A stretch of 62,000 bases of DNA from Cryptomeria japonica (Eukaryota; Streptophyta; Pinopsida; Cupressales; Cupressaceae): contig NC_081412.1 of the NCBI RefSeq assembly GCF_030272615.1, forward strand, positions 340,131,370-340,193,369, in the 5' to 3' direction. The notes under the pieces are model-generated. The model had not been told where the DNA came from. It made no database searches and saw only the letters and a program-made list of their open reading frames with translations. Below, one piece after another: positions 43,547 to 56,500 of the stretch (position 1 is its first letter; the number at the start of each line of letters is the position of its first letter). The translations under genes were made by a program, and so were the position numbers.

Positions 43547-45270
43547 GGGTTCGACTTAATCCTGGAAGTCACAAGACTAAGATAGGAGAACACGAACACA
43601 TAGTCATAACACTTATATTAAGTAGTTCTAAATCCTTAGTCTACAAATATTCTTGCAAAACATGGATTTTCAAAAGTGGACATATCATAAAGTACAAACA
43701 TCAAAACTTATACTTCTCAAAGATGAGAACACTTTCTTAACATATTTATGCACCATATAAATAACAAATATTCTAATACAAATTCCTACACTAACACTTC
43801 CTACCTACCAAGGCAAACATAACATATTTTTCGATTAAGTTCTCAAGTTTCTTACACAACTAATTGTAATATCTTCCTTTATTTTTCCCAATTGTTTTCC
43901 ACAATTACATTATACACAACACTTGTTATGGTTAGGAAATTAAAACCAAATGCTACTGAGAGTAACCCTCCACTTTCTGATCACCGAGAACCCAATCTAG
44001 GAGGGTGAGAGCATACAGTGTCGAGGGGATCATTAGATGCCAATAACTGAAAATGATTACAATCTTCGGATGGCAAGCCAACCCCTTTTGCTTATACAAC
44101 GGGGTAATAAAAACAATGCAATCACTTGGCGGTAAACCAACCAAGAACAAGCTAAATAACTGAATAATGCAATCACTCAATCACTTGTTCAACGGGAGGA
44201 CTAGAAATGAAATTACAATCAACTCTACCGCTTATGAAGCGGGAGGACAATATTACAATATTCAAAATAGGTAGCAAAGCCAGCCTCTTCCACTTATGTA
44301 GTGGGACTAGGAGCAATAATCCAATTAGATAGTTGTTAGTACTACTAACCAACTTTACAATGCACAATATGGATTAAAATTTAAGGAAAATCACTATTCC
44401 AAAGATAGGCGGCAAGGCCAGCCTCTTCCACTTATGCAGTGGGACAAGAAAGAACAATAGAAATTGTTGTTAGTACTACTACCAACATTACAATTTGAAT
44501 TATAGCATATAAGAGTGATGAATCAAGTGCAATAACATGACCAACAACTGCAAATAAAACCAAGTCCTTTCTCTTCACACCAATGGACTTACACACCCCA
44601 AAATCAACTCCAAACTCCAAAAAATCTAATTCTGATATACTCCTAGCATGCTGAAAACACACAGACCAACAACACCAAATCCCATTAAAATACTCACAAC
44701 TCACCCAATTCTCAACCAAATGACACAAAACTGAAAGCAAATGATCACTAGGAGGTAGGCGATCATTCTTAGGACAACAAAACATGGCAAACTGACCCCA
44801 ATAATTTATGCACACATTCCAAAGTGCTCAACCACATGGTACGACCAACTAAGGTATGATTTTGCAAAAATAAAATCCAAAACACCATTTTAAGCTCTAT
44901 AAACCTGCAAAATAAATCACCTAAACCATAAAGAAAGATAGATGAAATACCTAGAATGAGGAGAATGACACATTGAGACCTGTGACCCAAAATCCACTTC
45001 AGCACACTCCACGACTAACAACAAGAACACACTATAACACTCCCAAAAATCAGAAATCTAATATATAAATATGCAAGATTATCTTCAATCCACTCCTCTG
45101 AATCAAGAGCAGTCTCTGGCTCGACTAGTTGTTGTATTGCAAGCAAGAAATCAAGCTATGGCTAGGAGTTAAGTGCTCACCGAAGCTTTCACTCTGCATT
45201 TCGGCATCATGTCAACTGGTGTGCAGCTTTGGTAGGCAAACTAGCTTCGGGAACCAAGTCCATGCAATGA
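43547..45270 (-). other. Non-coding interior with degenerate repeats
   Basis: No recognisable protein. Several ORFs of 64-127 codons on the minus strand show no domain. Between about 44050 and 44500 variants of a block recur (GCCAGCCTCTTCCACTTAT followed by GTAGTGGGAC and, later, GTTGTTAGTACTACT). The two clearest copies are about 137 bp apart, at about 44270 and 44408. Confidence 0.55.
44050..44500. repeat. Degenerate ~137-bp repeat in the interior
   Basis: The two best copies share GCCAGCCTCTTCCACTTATG and GTTGTTAGTACTACT. Weaker copies lie near 44060 (GGATGGCAAGCCAACCCCTT) and 44200. Confidence 0.6.
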
Positions 45271-45534
45271 CTAATACTTCTCACAGGTAGCAATCTCAGC
45301 TACATTATCTAAAATGATGTCCTCATATTCTGTCAACAAATCTTTTATCTCTTCCGGGTGTTCTCCTTCCGGTTCTGGTTTCTCAGTCTTCTGAGGAATC
45401 AAGGAAACATGCATATTCTCATGTCTCAGTCCATCTAGGAATTTCCTTCCATATACCAAACATATTCTAGCATTGGTACACACTTCATGTGTGTGTTTGA
45501 GATGTTTTCTTCCATTTGTAGGATAATCCCACAT
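45271..45534 (-). pseudogene. Fragment of Ty3/gypsy pol (pre-RT region), tentative
   Basis: 87 residues including 'PEGEHPEEIKDLLTEYEDII', which resembles the segment before RT in Ty3 elements, where an acidic stretch precedes 'L..Y.D'. The preceding part ('NARICLVYGRKFLDG') is not recognised. No RT motif follows; the frame ends at 45271. A short relic is the most likely reading. Confidence 0.4.
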
Positions 45535-46258
45535 TTATGGCATACACTCATCATAGTAAATCAAATAGGCAGATTTTTATTCAGATTGAAAGGAAATTAC
45601 TTGCAAGAAAGGAATCAAAACGTCAACCTTTTTACGGTATCCGAAAAATAGAGGCAGAAGCAATAATTCACATAGCACAAAATGAGAGAGCTCCCAACTA
45701 GAAAATTCAGCCAAAGACTTCCAAAACCCTTTCCTCTTTTCTGATTTTTCAATCTCTTCCTTTTCCCCAGAGATTTCCCAAATTCCATTTCAAAGGCCAT
45801 TTCCGAAAAAAAATTCACGCACACACCCAAAACTTCACGGCAAGAAGAACCCCCCCATAATTTCCAAAAAGAGGAATATATCAATTTCTCAAATGTAACT
45901 CCCAAACCGCATGCAAGAATCCAATTCATTAATTCCATTAATTTATTTATTCTTTGTAACTCCCACACTTGAAATTTTGGATTAAAATAAATAAATATTG
46001 ATTTGCCCTTTTAAATAAAATCCAAATATTAAATAACTAATTCCAAATAATTAAACCCATTAATTTAAATAATTTAAGCCGTTTAATTCCATAGACTAAT
46101 TTAATATATTAATGCAACCATTTTCAATTTTATTAATTAATTAATCCTTTACAACAAAGATAAAATTAATTTAATTATTTTATTATTAACATTAGTTTAA
46201 TTAAATTTTGCATAATTTTTATTTTACTAATTAATTAATCATTAATATACAAATATCA

Positions 46259-46260
<2 letters not shown>

Positions 46261-46320
<60 letters not shown>
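46261..46320. repeat. (TA)n microsatellite
   Basis: About 30 TA units. The sister LTR has only a short ATATATA at the matching place (about 42908). Confidence 0.93.
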
Positions 46321-46321
<1 letters not shown>

Positions 46322-46326
46322 CATTA

Positions 46327-46470
46327 ATCTGTCACCAAATAATAGATAAATAATAGTTTAAACACATGAGCAATGAATTGTGACGAACCAAAACACAAAT
46401 CTGTCATCAAATAATAGACAAATAATAGTTTAAACACATGAGCAATGAATTGTGACGAGCCAAAACACAA
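46327..46470. repeat. 72-bp tandem duplication in the right LTR
   Basis: Two adjacent copies starting at AATCTGTCA, offset 72 bp, with only a few differences. The sister LTR has one copy, so the duplication arose after integration. Confidence 0.85.
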
Positions 46471-47368
46471 AGACCGACACAAAAGACTAATAGGCAGACA
46501 ACTGACATGACAGGCAACAAAACATTGGGATACCTAACAATCATCTCGTTTCCGCAGGAATGATAGTTGTGTCAGGGTCTGACTGATAACTCCTTTTTCC
46601 ACTTTTTCATTGGGTCAAAGAGCACGCTCAAACCTGAATATTCAGGTGAAGTTGATGCTCGGTACCTGTAGCTACATCATCAAGAAAACACACATACATT
46701 TCACCAACATATACAGGGACACCGATGGAGGAAAATAATGACATTTTGTGTCCCTCCGAAGTGGGTGACAGAAGATCATCCTCTCGCACCCTATTCAGAC
46801 TCGGACCCATACAAGAAAGCAAACACAAGATGTATACATAAAGTTGATATGCCAGTCCAAGATCAGTACTTAATCATATTATCTAACATCATATCCTAGA
46901 ATCATGATATAAATCATTACATTAAAGAGTATCATCCAATCCATGAACTACCAAAAAAGTCAACTAGAGTCAAACTGGGTTAAGTAGAGTTTGATCGAGG
47001 GAGGGGCATTACAGATTCGGCTAGGGGTTTTGGTAGAGGGACAAAGCCATTTTGTGAGTGGCGCCCGCTAGATCGAGTTGACTCGTGTTTTGCTAAAATT
47101 GCCTGGAATGAGCAAAGAACAACCTAGACGACCCCCATGAGATATTAGGGCTTCTCTCAAATGATGGCGACACACAAAAATGATTGGCGAAAGATTGAGC
47201 ATAAAGTGTGGAGGCCAAAAGAAAAACATGTGGAGGCAGGACCATCCCAGGTATGTCTAAACACATGCAAATAAGATTATTTCGATGAATATTGATAGCC
47301 CTGGATGGGATGATGTGGTTAAATGGATGCGGGAAAATGGTTTCTTCGTGAAATGGGTAAGGGAATGA

Positions 47369-48592
47369 TTGACTTTGTCACAAGTCAAAAAGTGGTGTGA
47401 AGAGACTCGGCCATATAGACTAGATCTCAAAACCCTACCCAATGGTTTCTATCTAGTTATTTGTGAGACCATAGGATTCAAACAGTGGATTCTGGACAAT
47501 GGACCATACATGATAGGAGGCTTATGGTTTATTCTGAAAGAATGGGAGCCTAACTTTGTGCTAACTTCAACCCTCTAAAAGCCAAGATAGACGAGGTGCC
47601 GATATGGATATGCCTTTACAACCTACCATTTGAATATTGGGACATGGATACACTAACAACAATAGGCAATAAGTTGTGCAAGTTCATAAAAGCATATGAG
47701 GGTGTGGAAAAAAAGGACTATAGTATGTATGTACAAATTTGTATAAGTTGGAAACCGATTCCCTCCCTCCCCAAGGAAGAGGAACTTGTTTCAAATGCGA
47801 GAGTGTGGAAACAATTTATCGAAGTAGAAGAGGTAATGGAAAAATGTAAGTTGTGTAAAGCCTTTGGTCACAAGGATGTAGAGTGTGAAAGAAATTGAAA
47901 GGGAAAAGGAGAGGCGAAGGTTTTGGTTAATAAAGTGTCTCAAATGAATGAGAGAAGGGACATAGAATAGGAGGCATGATTCAAGAAGTGTGGTGGGAAT
48001 GAAGAACATAATCACGATGTTTTGCATTTGGGTGAACAATGTGAATCGAGAAGGATGGATGGAGAAGAAAATAGAATCGAGGAAGAGGATCAAGGGAAAT
48101 TGAGGCCTTCTCAGGGATTGGAAGAAGGGTCTAAGACAAAGAGTACAAAAGACCCAGCTAAGGAGTAGTTGGACCATAACTTGATCGATAATCTTAGAAC
48201 GAATAATGATGAGAGTGAAATGACCCAAACTTTAGAAGAGGTTTGTGTTGGTCTAGTGAGTATGGATTGTGGCTGAAATCACAGGACAAATAATGGTGCA
48301 TTTAGAGGATTGAGAACTTGCAATCATTGTCACGCCCAAGCATACCCAAAATATGAAAAATGATGAGAATCTATCAGAAGGAGATTGTAGTCTTGATTTA
48401 GAGGATGATGAAGATATATTGGAAAAGAGAACTATTTGTCAAACCCTCTTGAACATATCCACAACAAAGGTTGGAGAAAAAAGAAGAAGGGGACCAAAGT
48501 CTGTTAAAGTCAAGATGGAAATGGAAGGCAGTGCTAAGGGGCAAAGTAAACTGAGATCCGGGAAGGGTTGTTCCCTTCTCGAGGAGCCATGA
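47369..48592 (+). pseudogene. LINE ORF1-like (DUF4283-type with zinc knuckle)
   Basis: The 47369-47578 piece ('FKQWILDNGPYMIGGLWFIL') and, one frame over, 47596-47898 ('PIWICLYNLPFEYWDMDTL') are typical of the DUF4283-type RNA-binding region in plant L1 ORF1. The zinc knuckle at 47845-47886 reads C-KL-C-KAFG-H-KDVE-C, a good CX2CX4HX4C. A frameshift near 47580 and stops after 47898 break it. The acidic and basic linker to 48592 ends just before the endonuclease start. ORF1 proteins bind element RNA as chaperones (family knowledge). Confidence 0.8.
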
Positions 48593-49330
48593 AGTGCATT
48601 TTGTGGAATGTCAAAGATCGCAATGCCTCTAATAAAAGGTGTTTGATCAAGTAATTTTTGATCATGAACACCCAAACATTATAATGCTTCAAGAAACAAA
48701 ACTAAGCCAAGAGGATTTTCTGAAGATTATGAAGAGGGAGAAAATGGAATAGTTTTTGTGTTGCAGCATCAAGAGAGTCGAGGGTTCTAGGCTTCCTACT
48801 GAATCTTGAGAAAGGTTCTGCTCTAAAGATTAACAAATAATCATATTGGCAGGTAATCAGGTTTATATCGAAGTGAGATAAAAAGGAATGTTTTTTCATC
48901 ATCATCTATGGACCCATATGAATAGGCTAGAAGCATATCTTGTGGGAATACATTGGCAAAATCTTGTAGTAACTCCACTCCTCCCTCATTATTGTGGTTG
49001 GGGGGGGGGGGGGGGATTTAATGCCACATTGGTGTCTAAGGATAAATGGGGGGTAAGGGTCATTTAGGGTTTGTACACTAGGACTTTCAATAAAATTTTT
49101 TTGGTAACAACGTGGAGGAAATCATTCTCAAAGATGGAACTTTCAATTCGATGAATAGAAGACAAGGTTTCTCTAACATAGACGAGAAGCTAGACATGTT
49201 TTTTTGGCTGGGGAGTGGTTCTCATACCCCTATGCCTTTGAATCACACATCATCCCTTATTCTAGATTTGACCATTATCCTATTTCATGTTTCTTTCAAG
49301 AGGAATCAACCCTAATTAGATCTTTTAAAT
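48589..49330 (+). pseudogene. LINE APE-type endonuclease, broken
   Basis: It begins ATG-AAG-TGC-ATT-TTG-TGG-AAT-GTC (MKCILWNV), the usual N-terminus of plant L1 ORF2. Across frame changes, 'MLQETKLSQEDF' appears near 48685-48720, and 'RQGFSNIDEKLDMFF' and 'SRFDHYPISCFF' at about 49160-49305, the late endonuclease motifs. A 16-base G run at 49000-49015 interrupts it. It would nick target DNA; this copy is not functional. Confidence 0.75.
49000..49015 (+). repeat. 16-base G homopolymer
   Basis: Uninterrupted run of 16 G within the broken LINE endonuclease. It may be real or a consensus artefact. Confidence 0.9.
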
Positions 49331-51440
49331 TTAAGTTGATGTTGCTACAAGATAACATTTTAGCAAATTTAATTGATTGTTGGTGGAAGAACTTCCCCCC
49401 ACACCAAGGAAAGAGAGCTTATACCTTCTTTAAGAAGCTACAAAACATTAAAGAAAATCTCAAAAGCTAGAATAGAATATATTTCAAAAACATCTTTGAG
49501 GAGAAGGCTAGAATATAGGAGGATTTAGGTTCTTTGCACTAAAAGATTATAACCAGGGGTATGTCTGATTTAGAGTTCAATAGGAGAGAATTGGTGAAAA
49601 TGTATTTTGAGATACTTGAAAAGGAGAATTTTTTTTGGAAACAAAAATCTAGGGTATGTTGGTTAAAGGTAGGTGAAAAAAATACTGTCTTTTCCCTCTT
49701 TAGTCAAGGCTCAAAGAATCAAAAATAAAATTTATAATATTAAAAATGAGGATGGTGTGACCTTGATGAAGAGGGATGATATCAATAATGAAGCGGTAAG
49801 ATTCTTCTCCTCCCTTTTGAACTCAAATAAAGTTTATGATGTTGATGTAGATGTTGACTCTTTAGTCAAGGCTCAAAGAATCAAAAATAAAATTTATAAT
49901 ATTAAAAATGAGGATGGTGTGACCTTGATGAAGAGGGATGATATCAATAATGAAGCGGTAAGATTCTTCTCCTCCCTTTTGAACTCAAATAAAGTTTATG
50001 ATGTTGATGTAGATGTTGAAATTAGGAGCGTCATCCCTGATATTATTACTCAAGAACAAAATAAGATGCTTAAACCGGTTGAGTTGGAGGAAGTGAGGAA
50101 AGTTGTTTTCTACCTTAGGAATTATAAGGCACCTGATCTGGATGGATTGTTGGCAGGCTTCTACCAAATGTTTTGGGAAACCATTAAACTTTATTTATGG
50201 GAGGTAGTGGAGGAATTTAGGATTGAGTCTTATATATGTAGAAACTTGAAAAAGACTTTCATTGCTTTGATCCTAAAAAAGGATGTTGCAACCTCATTCA
50301 ATGATTACAAGTCAAATTCTTTATGCAACGTCATTTATAAAATCATTTTCAAAGTGATTGCTAATTTAGGATTAAGAATATCCTTTCTTGCCTCATCTTA
50401 GAAGAGCAAAGTGGTTTTGTCTAGGAAGTTCAATCTTTGAAGGTGTCATTATAACTCATGAGGCTATTCATTCAATAAGAAGGGAAAGCACAAAAACAAT
50501 GTTCATACTTGACATTAGGAAGGGTTACGACCAAGAAGAAAGGCCCTTCTTGCTGAACGTACTCAAAGCTTTTGGTTTTCATGATAAGTCAGTTGATTGG
50601 AAGTTGTATATATACTCTAAGAGTTTCACTCTTGGTTAATGGGAGTCCACAAGGCTCTTTTGACACGTCCAAAGGTATTAGGAAATGGGACCCCCTATCC
50701 CTTTCCTCTTTATAATCATAGCAGAATTTTTGGGCAGACTCATATCTAGGAGGATAGTTGAAGGAAGATGGCATGGCATCAAGATTGCACCTAGATTGGA
50801 AGCAAATTCTCATCAACAATTCATTGATGATAGCCTCTTAATGGGAGAGGTCTCACTTAAAGAAGTTAGATGTATGCAAGCTACTTTTATTAAGTATTGT
50901 GAAGTCTCAGGGCAGGTGTTTAATTAGCATAAGTAAAAAGTTTTGTTCTTCAATACAAGATTAGATAAGCAGTGAGGGATTTGTAAAATTCTAAAAGTGA
51001 AACAAGGTATGCTCCCGAGGAAGTTTTAAATTGGTATTCCCATCTTTGCTGGAGCGAATAGGCTAGGCCTGTGGACCAAATTATTAGGCAGTTGTTTGCA
51101 TAAGATGGAAGGTTGGAAAAGTCGATGGTTATCCTCTCTGGGTAGAATTCTCAAGCTCCATATAGTGATATTGGCTATGCCGATATATTCAATGATGTGC
51201 ATGAAAATTATAGCAAAGGTAATTAATTTTATTGAACAAAGAATGTGTAAGTTTTTTTGGAAAGGAAGCCAAGACCAGGATAAGATACCTTTGCTTGCGT
51301 TGGACAAAATATGCAAACCTAAGACTACAGATGGGGTAGGATTAAGAGGATGGAACTTGATGAATAAAGCAATGAGGGCAAACTCATATTGCAAATGTAT
51401 AGTAATGCATATCAGAAAAGGGCAAAAATCTTAAGTCATA
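49331..51440 (+). pseudogene. LINE reverse transcriptase
   Basis: RT run-in 'RSFKFKLMLLQDNILANLID' and 'SRVCWLKVGEKNT' lead to the palm: 'VFYLRNYKAPDLDGLLAGFY' (about 50110-50165), 'IALILKKDVATSFNDYKSNS', 'THEAIHSIRRESTKTMFILD' (about 50455-50510), 'PPIPFLFIIIAEFLGRLISR', and the active site FIDD at 50820-50831. The thumb part 'GWKSRWLSSLGRILKL' is at 51105-51155. At least five frame changes or stops occur. An internal 162-bp tandem duplication lies at 49696-50019. It would perform target-primed reverse transcription. Confidence 0.85.
49696..50019 (+). repeat. Perfect 162-bp tandem duplication inside LINE RT
   Basis: 49696-49857 and 49858-50019 are identical by eye. 162 bp is 54 codons, so the frame is kept and the segment 'KAQRIKNKIYNIKNEDGV' and its continuation appear twice in one open frame. 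The absence of differences implies a recent event or an assembly artefact. Confidence 0.93.
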
Positions 51441-51520
51441 AGTATTTGGACAATCCTAAATAGGATAGAATCCTAACCATCAAAGACCCTCTAAAAGGTT
51501 CAGCCATATGAAATTTCAAG

Positions 51521-52130
51521 TTGGAATGCAGGCATGTGATTACAGATGACATTATGTGGAGAATTGGAGATGGATTAAAGGCCAACTTTTGTGATGATTC
51601 TTGGGAAGGTCTACCGATCTTAGTTGATAATACCAAACTAGGAGAAATTAAAAGAGTTTTAGAGAACACTTGGGGTAATAAAGTGATGGATTTTATGGTC
51701 AAATATGCAAGGATGAGGAATTCTCTAGTTGGAAGAGGCAAGAGTTTGTTAACTTGGGTTTGAGTCAGGAGGATACGATGATTCTTAGAGAAGTAATGGA
51801 TAATAGATATCTTTTGCTAACAGGAGAAAGAGATGAGTTGATATAGTGGATTAAAGTAGGGTAAAACTTAGTCAAAATAGGTTCTAAGTTATTGGAACAA
51901 AATGAAGAAGGTTGGCCAAATCATTTGATTTGGAACAAATACTATTTTCCCAAAGCAAGATCTTTCACTTGGCTGTCCCTCAAGAAAATGATTCTTTCAA
52001 GAGAGAGGTTATTGAGGTACAATTATAATGGTCCATTCTGATGTATTTTATGTGAGGAAGATTAGGAGACTCTAGACCATTTAATCCTACATTGTAAGTT
52101 CTCTTCATAGTGTTGGTAGATCATATTTTA
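51521..52130 (+). pseudogene. LINE ORF2 C-terminus with zf-RVT-like module
   Basis: The 51521-51763 piece ('IMWRIGDGLKANFCDDSWEG') is the connector usual after plant L1 RT. Across frame changes, 51925-52115 gives 'FPKARSFTWLSLKKMILSRE', then a Cys-rich 'CILCEED' and 'TLDHLILHC', the zf-RVT pattern. Stops are numerous. Confidence 0.72.
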
Positions 52131-53468
52131 CAAAAATTGAATTATGCCCTCCACTTCCCACTATCCTTAATAAATGTTTCAGGGATGGTGCTATTGTACT
52201 CAAAAAACGGTTTTTTCTAGCATATGTTAGATATGACCACCAATGGTGATATGAGAGATTTGAAAAGACAACAATGGGAGAATTTTTTAGGGTAAGCAAG
52301 AAAAGATGGAAAGGCTTTGCACACGTATTGAAAATTCTATATCAGACACAAGTAGGACACATGCTAGTGGTTAGTGGTTAGTTTTCCTTATTTTCTGTTA
52401 GTTACAACTTCTTGGCGACTTCCTGTCACATTTTTGACAATAGGTCTCATACACCTTCATAGCTTGATCATACATAGCTTACATAGCTATATTATGAGAC
52501 CACATTGGTCTATTACACAAAATCATTAATCATACAATATTACATAAAATTTTACAATGATATACAAAAGTCTCTGTCTCCGAATGTTGTGTCTTCCTCG
52601 CCATTGGATCCACCTCCATCTATGATTTGGAAGATAGACAAATAACCTAGACGTTTTATCCACCCAACCAATTGAAGCTTTTGCTTCTTGGTGCTCATGA
52701 CAAGCTCCTGTCCCTCATGACAGAGTGTCCTAGCAAGCCAACATCAATTTTCGGGAATTGGACCTGTGCATGCATGTAGCATCTAACAACCTAACCGGTT
52801 GAACTTATCTACACGTGATATGACAGGGAGAGATAATAACTTGACCAAGTTTTAACCCTTTTGGGGTAGGTATAAACACACTTCCCTGTTTGACCCATAA
52901 TCAAGCATCCTGTCCATTATTCATCCCTCATAGACAAAGATAAAAATTACCCCTCCTAGGTATATATATATATATTTTATATTTACAAATAATGTTTTAT
53001 TGTATCATGTTTCCTACTTCTTTTTATTTACACCCTATTATGAAATTTAGATTCCATTCAATTGAAAACACATCTTATGTATATAGATCCGATTAAATGA
53101 TCACTTAACTTAGATGTACACTAATACTACTTATAAAATAAGGTAACAATGAAATTTTATAATCACGATACACATATAACTCGGCCAATTAGTTTTTGGT
53201 TGAAAACTAGTCCTATTGACCAAATAAATCAAGGCTATTATCCTTAATCCCAAAAGGGGTGAGATCAATTCATCCCACAGAAGAAAAGAAGAGGTAAGTA
53301 ACAGTGAGTATAGATACTATTCTGCAAAAATTGTAATGATAGGAGGAAATGATTAACGCATCAAAAGAAGATATAACGGTGAGGAAAACCAAAAGAGACT
53401 TATAATTAATACATAGTGCAGATCGATCCACTATGCTGTGCAATCAAATCGATTCATCTCAAATGCAT

Positions 53469-53550
53469 TGAATTCAGTCTAAACAAACAAATCGAACCAT
53501 TTATGAATGAATTCAGTAACTAAACAAACAAATCGAACCATTTATGAATG
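53469..53550 (+). repeat. 41-bp tandem duplication
   Basis: Two copies of a unit containing CTAAACAAACAAATCGAACC, offset 41 bp. 31 consecutive bases (53479-53509 and 53520-53550) are identical. Confidence 0.9.
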
Positions 53551-56500
53551 CAAGGTGAGATTTTCTTCAAAATCTGTTCGATGCTTAGTCAAACAACTTT
53601 GCCATTAGTCAGAAACTATGTTAGCAGCAGATCGAATCATTTACATATTTAAGTCAGATCGATCAAGAAGAAATCGCAGAGGAAACTCATAAGAGTGGGG
53701 GAGAAGACAAAATGTACGGACAAACAACAATTTAGTAGGTTGAACTATGCCAAAATGAAAGGCAAATCAAACCATGGTAAGATGAGAAGGGAGGAGGGCG
53801 GTAACCTCTTGTTGCTTGAGAGTCAATCCTGCCAAATTGACTTGCAGATTTAACAGGAAAGAAGAAGGAGAGGTGAGACGTGGCTTCTGCAGAGATCGTG
53901 CTCCTCCCAAACGCCTTTTCCAGATGAGAAATTTTTTGCAGAGAAGGGTATATTTACAGCAAGCAAAGACAATCCAATTAATTTCAGATCAAGAGAAAAA
54001 TCGGTGAGGCGAACAACAAATCGGCCCAAGGAAAAAAAAATTAGTTGGCAGCGATCAGAATAAGGCGATAGAGTCCCTCTATCTGTATTTGATTTGGCTT
54101 TACCAAATCGAACCTATTGCAAAACTAAAAAAATAAACCATCAATGCAAAAAAAAAAGTCGACTAACCATTTGTTTTCCAATCAAACAACTCGATAATAG
54201 TTAAAATCTGCAACATATATAAACTAATTACCTTGCAGAAATAAAACAAATGCCAGCCCAATCGATTTAGAAGGAGCCTGGCTGTGAGGAAAGGGATTCG
54301 ATCCTCAGCCAACGTAGACATGAGAGATGAATTTGGGCTCCTTGCAGAAATACGCCGAACTACAACACCTTATTGCCTTCTCCTTTGCCAGCCAAAATAT
54401 CTCCTTAACGTCTATCAACTAACTTGACTCCCTCCCACATAAATTCGACTCAACAAGAAAATACGATGGATACAACCTTGATGCCCAGAAAATGGCAGAG
54501 TTTTGTTTCTATAATTGCTTTTTGGCTGGGGTTCGATCCAAGAAATATGGATCCAAATTGAAGAAATTCAGGAGTGATTGATACTTGGAGTAATGAGAAC
54601 CGATTTAGATTAGCCAATTAAGAAAACTGATCAAGAGTTAGACTCATTGATTAGTGAGTCAAGAAGATAAAATTGAAAGATGACAGGAAGTTACGAGAGT
54701 TGACAGGAAGAAACAATTAGTTGGACTCTACTCTCAAAAAACACACATGTTCTATTTTAAATCTTAATATTAAGTCATTAAATTAATATTTTAAATTCAT
54801 TTGCTTGAAATTTCTTATTTAATATTTTATGTTTTCAATTATTTCTTAATGTTATTTATTATCGATTTCACAAATCGATTTTATTAGTTTATTTAATTTA
54901 TTTGTTTTATTATTATACATGTGTGTGAATGCATAGGCCATATTCCCTAGGTTACTACTGACGAGCTAGGAGACCCCTCCTCGGTTATTTGTCCACCTTC
55001 GACGGTTGACCCAAATCGTCAAATCATCATGATAAAAATATATCATTCAATAGCATCATAAAAATCATTAACATTACATTAAAATGTCAATCATAATAGC
55101 AATATCATCAAGATATCAAAATGTTATCATGTGCAAAGTGTCTAATTTTAGGTAAAAATCATTAATCTAATTTTGGGTCGCGACACCTCATCAAGAAATT
55201 CCCTTGGGACATTACCAGAATTCTATCAAATCAAATTGTTCCAACACGTCACAACCCTATTTTTAAATAGAATGACTAAACAATTTTATTTGATATTATA
55301 TTTATTATTTACCTAATTCACCCATTCAAATTAAAATTAGAGAATCTTCATTAAAAGGTTTTAGTTATAAATTAGAGGTTAATTTAGCCAAAGAAAGTGG
55401 CATTTAGAAAGAGTGACATGTTGCATGCACTCAGCCAAGTATGTAAACGTCATGTATTTCGCTTTTCTAGATTTGTGGAGAAGTGGGCACGCTTTTGGTA
55501 TGCATCCTAAACCATAAAAGATTTTCCTAAATATGACATTAAATTGCTATATTACCTATTATTATATACCATTTAAATCCAACAATATTGTATAGTTTTA
55601 AGAACTAATATTCATTAAAGTGGAACAATTTTGAAATCTATTTGTATGTGGCAGATTTGGTTTTATAATTTAGATACTAGTTGTTATTTAGTTAGATACC
55701 AATTTGTTACTATTGATTATTATCTTTGCAGTTATCAATCTATAATTATTTAGACTTATATTGGTTACATCTTTATTAATTTCGTATCATCCACAAACCA
55801 TGTTTATTTGTTTCTTATTATTATTATCAAACTAATATATATAAATTAATTTTTTTTTTTTGGTTGATAAATAAATTGAATATTTTAATATTGATTATAT
55901 CAAATGATTGCATTATTATATTTTGAATAATTAAAATATAAAAATTAAAATGCATATTTGGAAGTACGTACAATCATCCATGTTGTGAGCATCTTACAAT
56001 GATGGCAGTTGTTAGAGCATATTTCTTTTCATATGACTAGTCTATGCCTCTAGATTTTTACGAAGCATGAACTTTCCCAGAAAGCTTACCTCACATGAAT
56101 TTGATGAGGGAGAGAAGTGAAGAAAACATGGAGTTACAGAGAGGATTGACTAGCACCTTTTTGCTCACACTTAAATTAGTTCCTTGGACTATCATAGCCG
56201 TTTTGTTAGGCTATTGAATCGGATAAAAGGGAGCGCACAGCGAAATGAGACTGCAAAACAAATCAGACCTCCATGCTTTTCATGTCTTACTTGGGGTAGT
56301 TGTGAGGGGAATTTAAGCTTGGTTTTACTCATGCGAGTGTGCCAATTTCCGTGAATCACAGCAGATTTGATAAGTGATTGTGGGTGTTGGTTGTGGCTGC
56401 GACTTATACCATCAAGCGAGTCAGACGCATACATCTGTGCATCAACTGAATGCTTCTATTTTTCTCGAGCCAAAATCTAGGCATATATTGTGTGGAGAAT

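Larger units (their letters stand above)
42168..47013 (-). mobile_element. LTR-bounded element with little coding capacity (minus strand)
   Basis: Direct repeats 42168-43534 and 45547-47013 both end, on the minus strand, at TGTAATGCCCCTCC. The left copy is adjoined by TCCTCCCCCCTA, on the minus strand a TAGGGGGGAGGA polypurine tract, which sets the orientation. The interior (43548-45546) has only one pol-like fragment, near 45271-45534, and degenerate repeats. No primer site was found, and the far LTR edges are uncertain because the Penelope element abuts the left one. It is best described as a LARD-like or internally deleted Ty3/gypsy element; similarity of PPT and LTR start to the chromodomain element suggests chromovirus ancestry. 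Confidence 0.7.
45547..47013 (-). repeat. LTR (5' LTR in minus orientation)
   Basis: Partner of 42168-43534. It is about 100 bp longer, owing to a (TA)n tract at 46261-46320 and a 72-bp tandem duplication at 46327-46470. Confidence 0.8.
47014..52430 (+). mobile_element. L1-type LINE retrotransposon, decayed
   Basis: ORF1-like coding with a zinc knuckle, then endonuclease start, reverse transcriptase with FIDD, and a zf-RVT-like C-terminal module, all on the plus strand and in the order usual for plant L1 elements. Frameshifts and stops are frequent. The left limit is set by the adjoining LTR end; the right limit is approximate, since no poly(A) tail or target duplication is evident. Confidence 0.85.

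Noticed and set aside
52424-55185. Possible solo LTR ending, on the minus strand, at TGTCGCGACCC (55185)
   Set aside because: The candidate outer end at 52424 gives no matching target duplication (CTTCC against CCTCA) and no partner LTR is visible.
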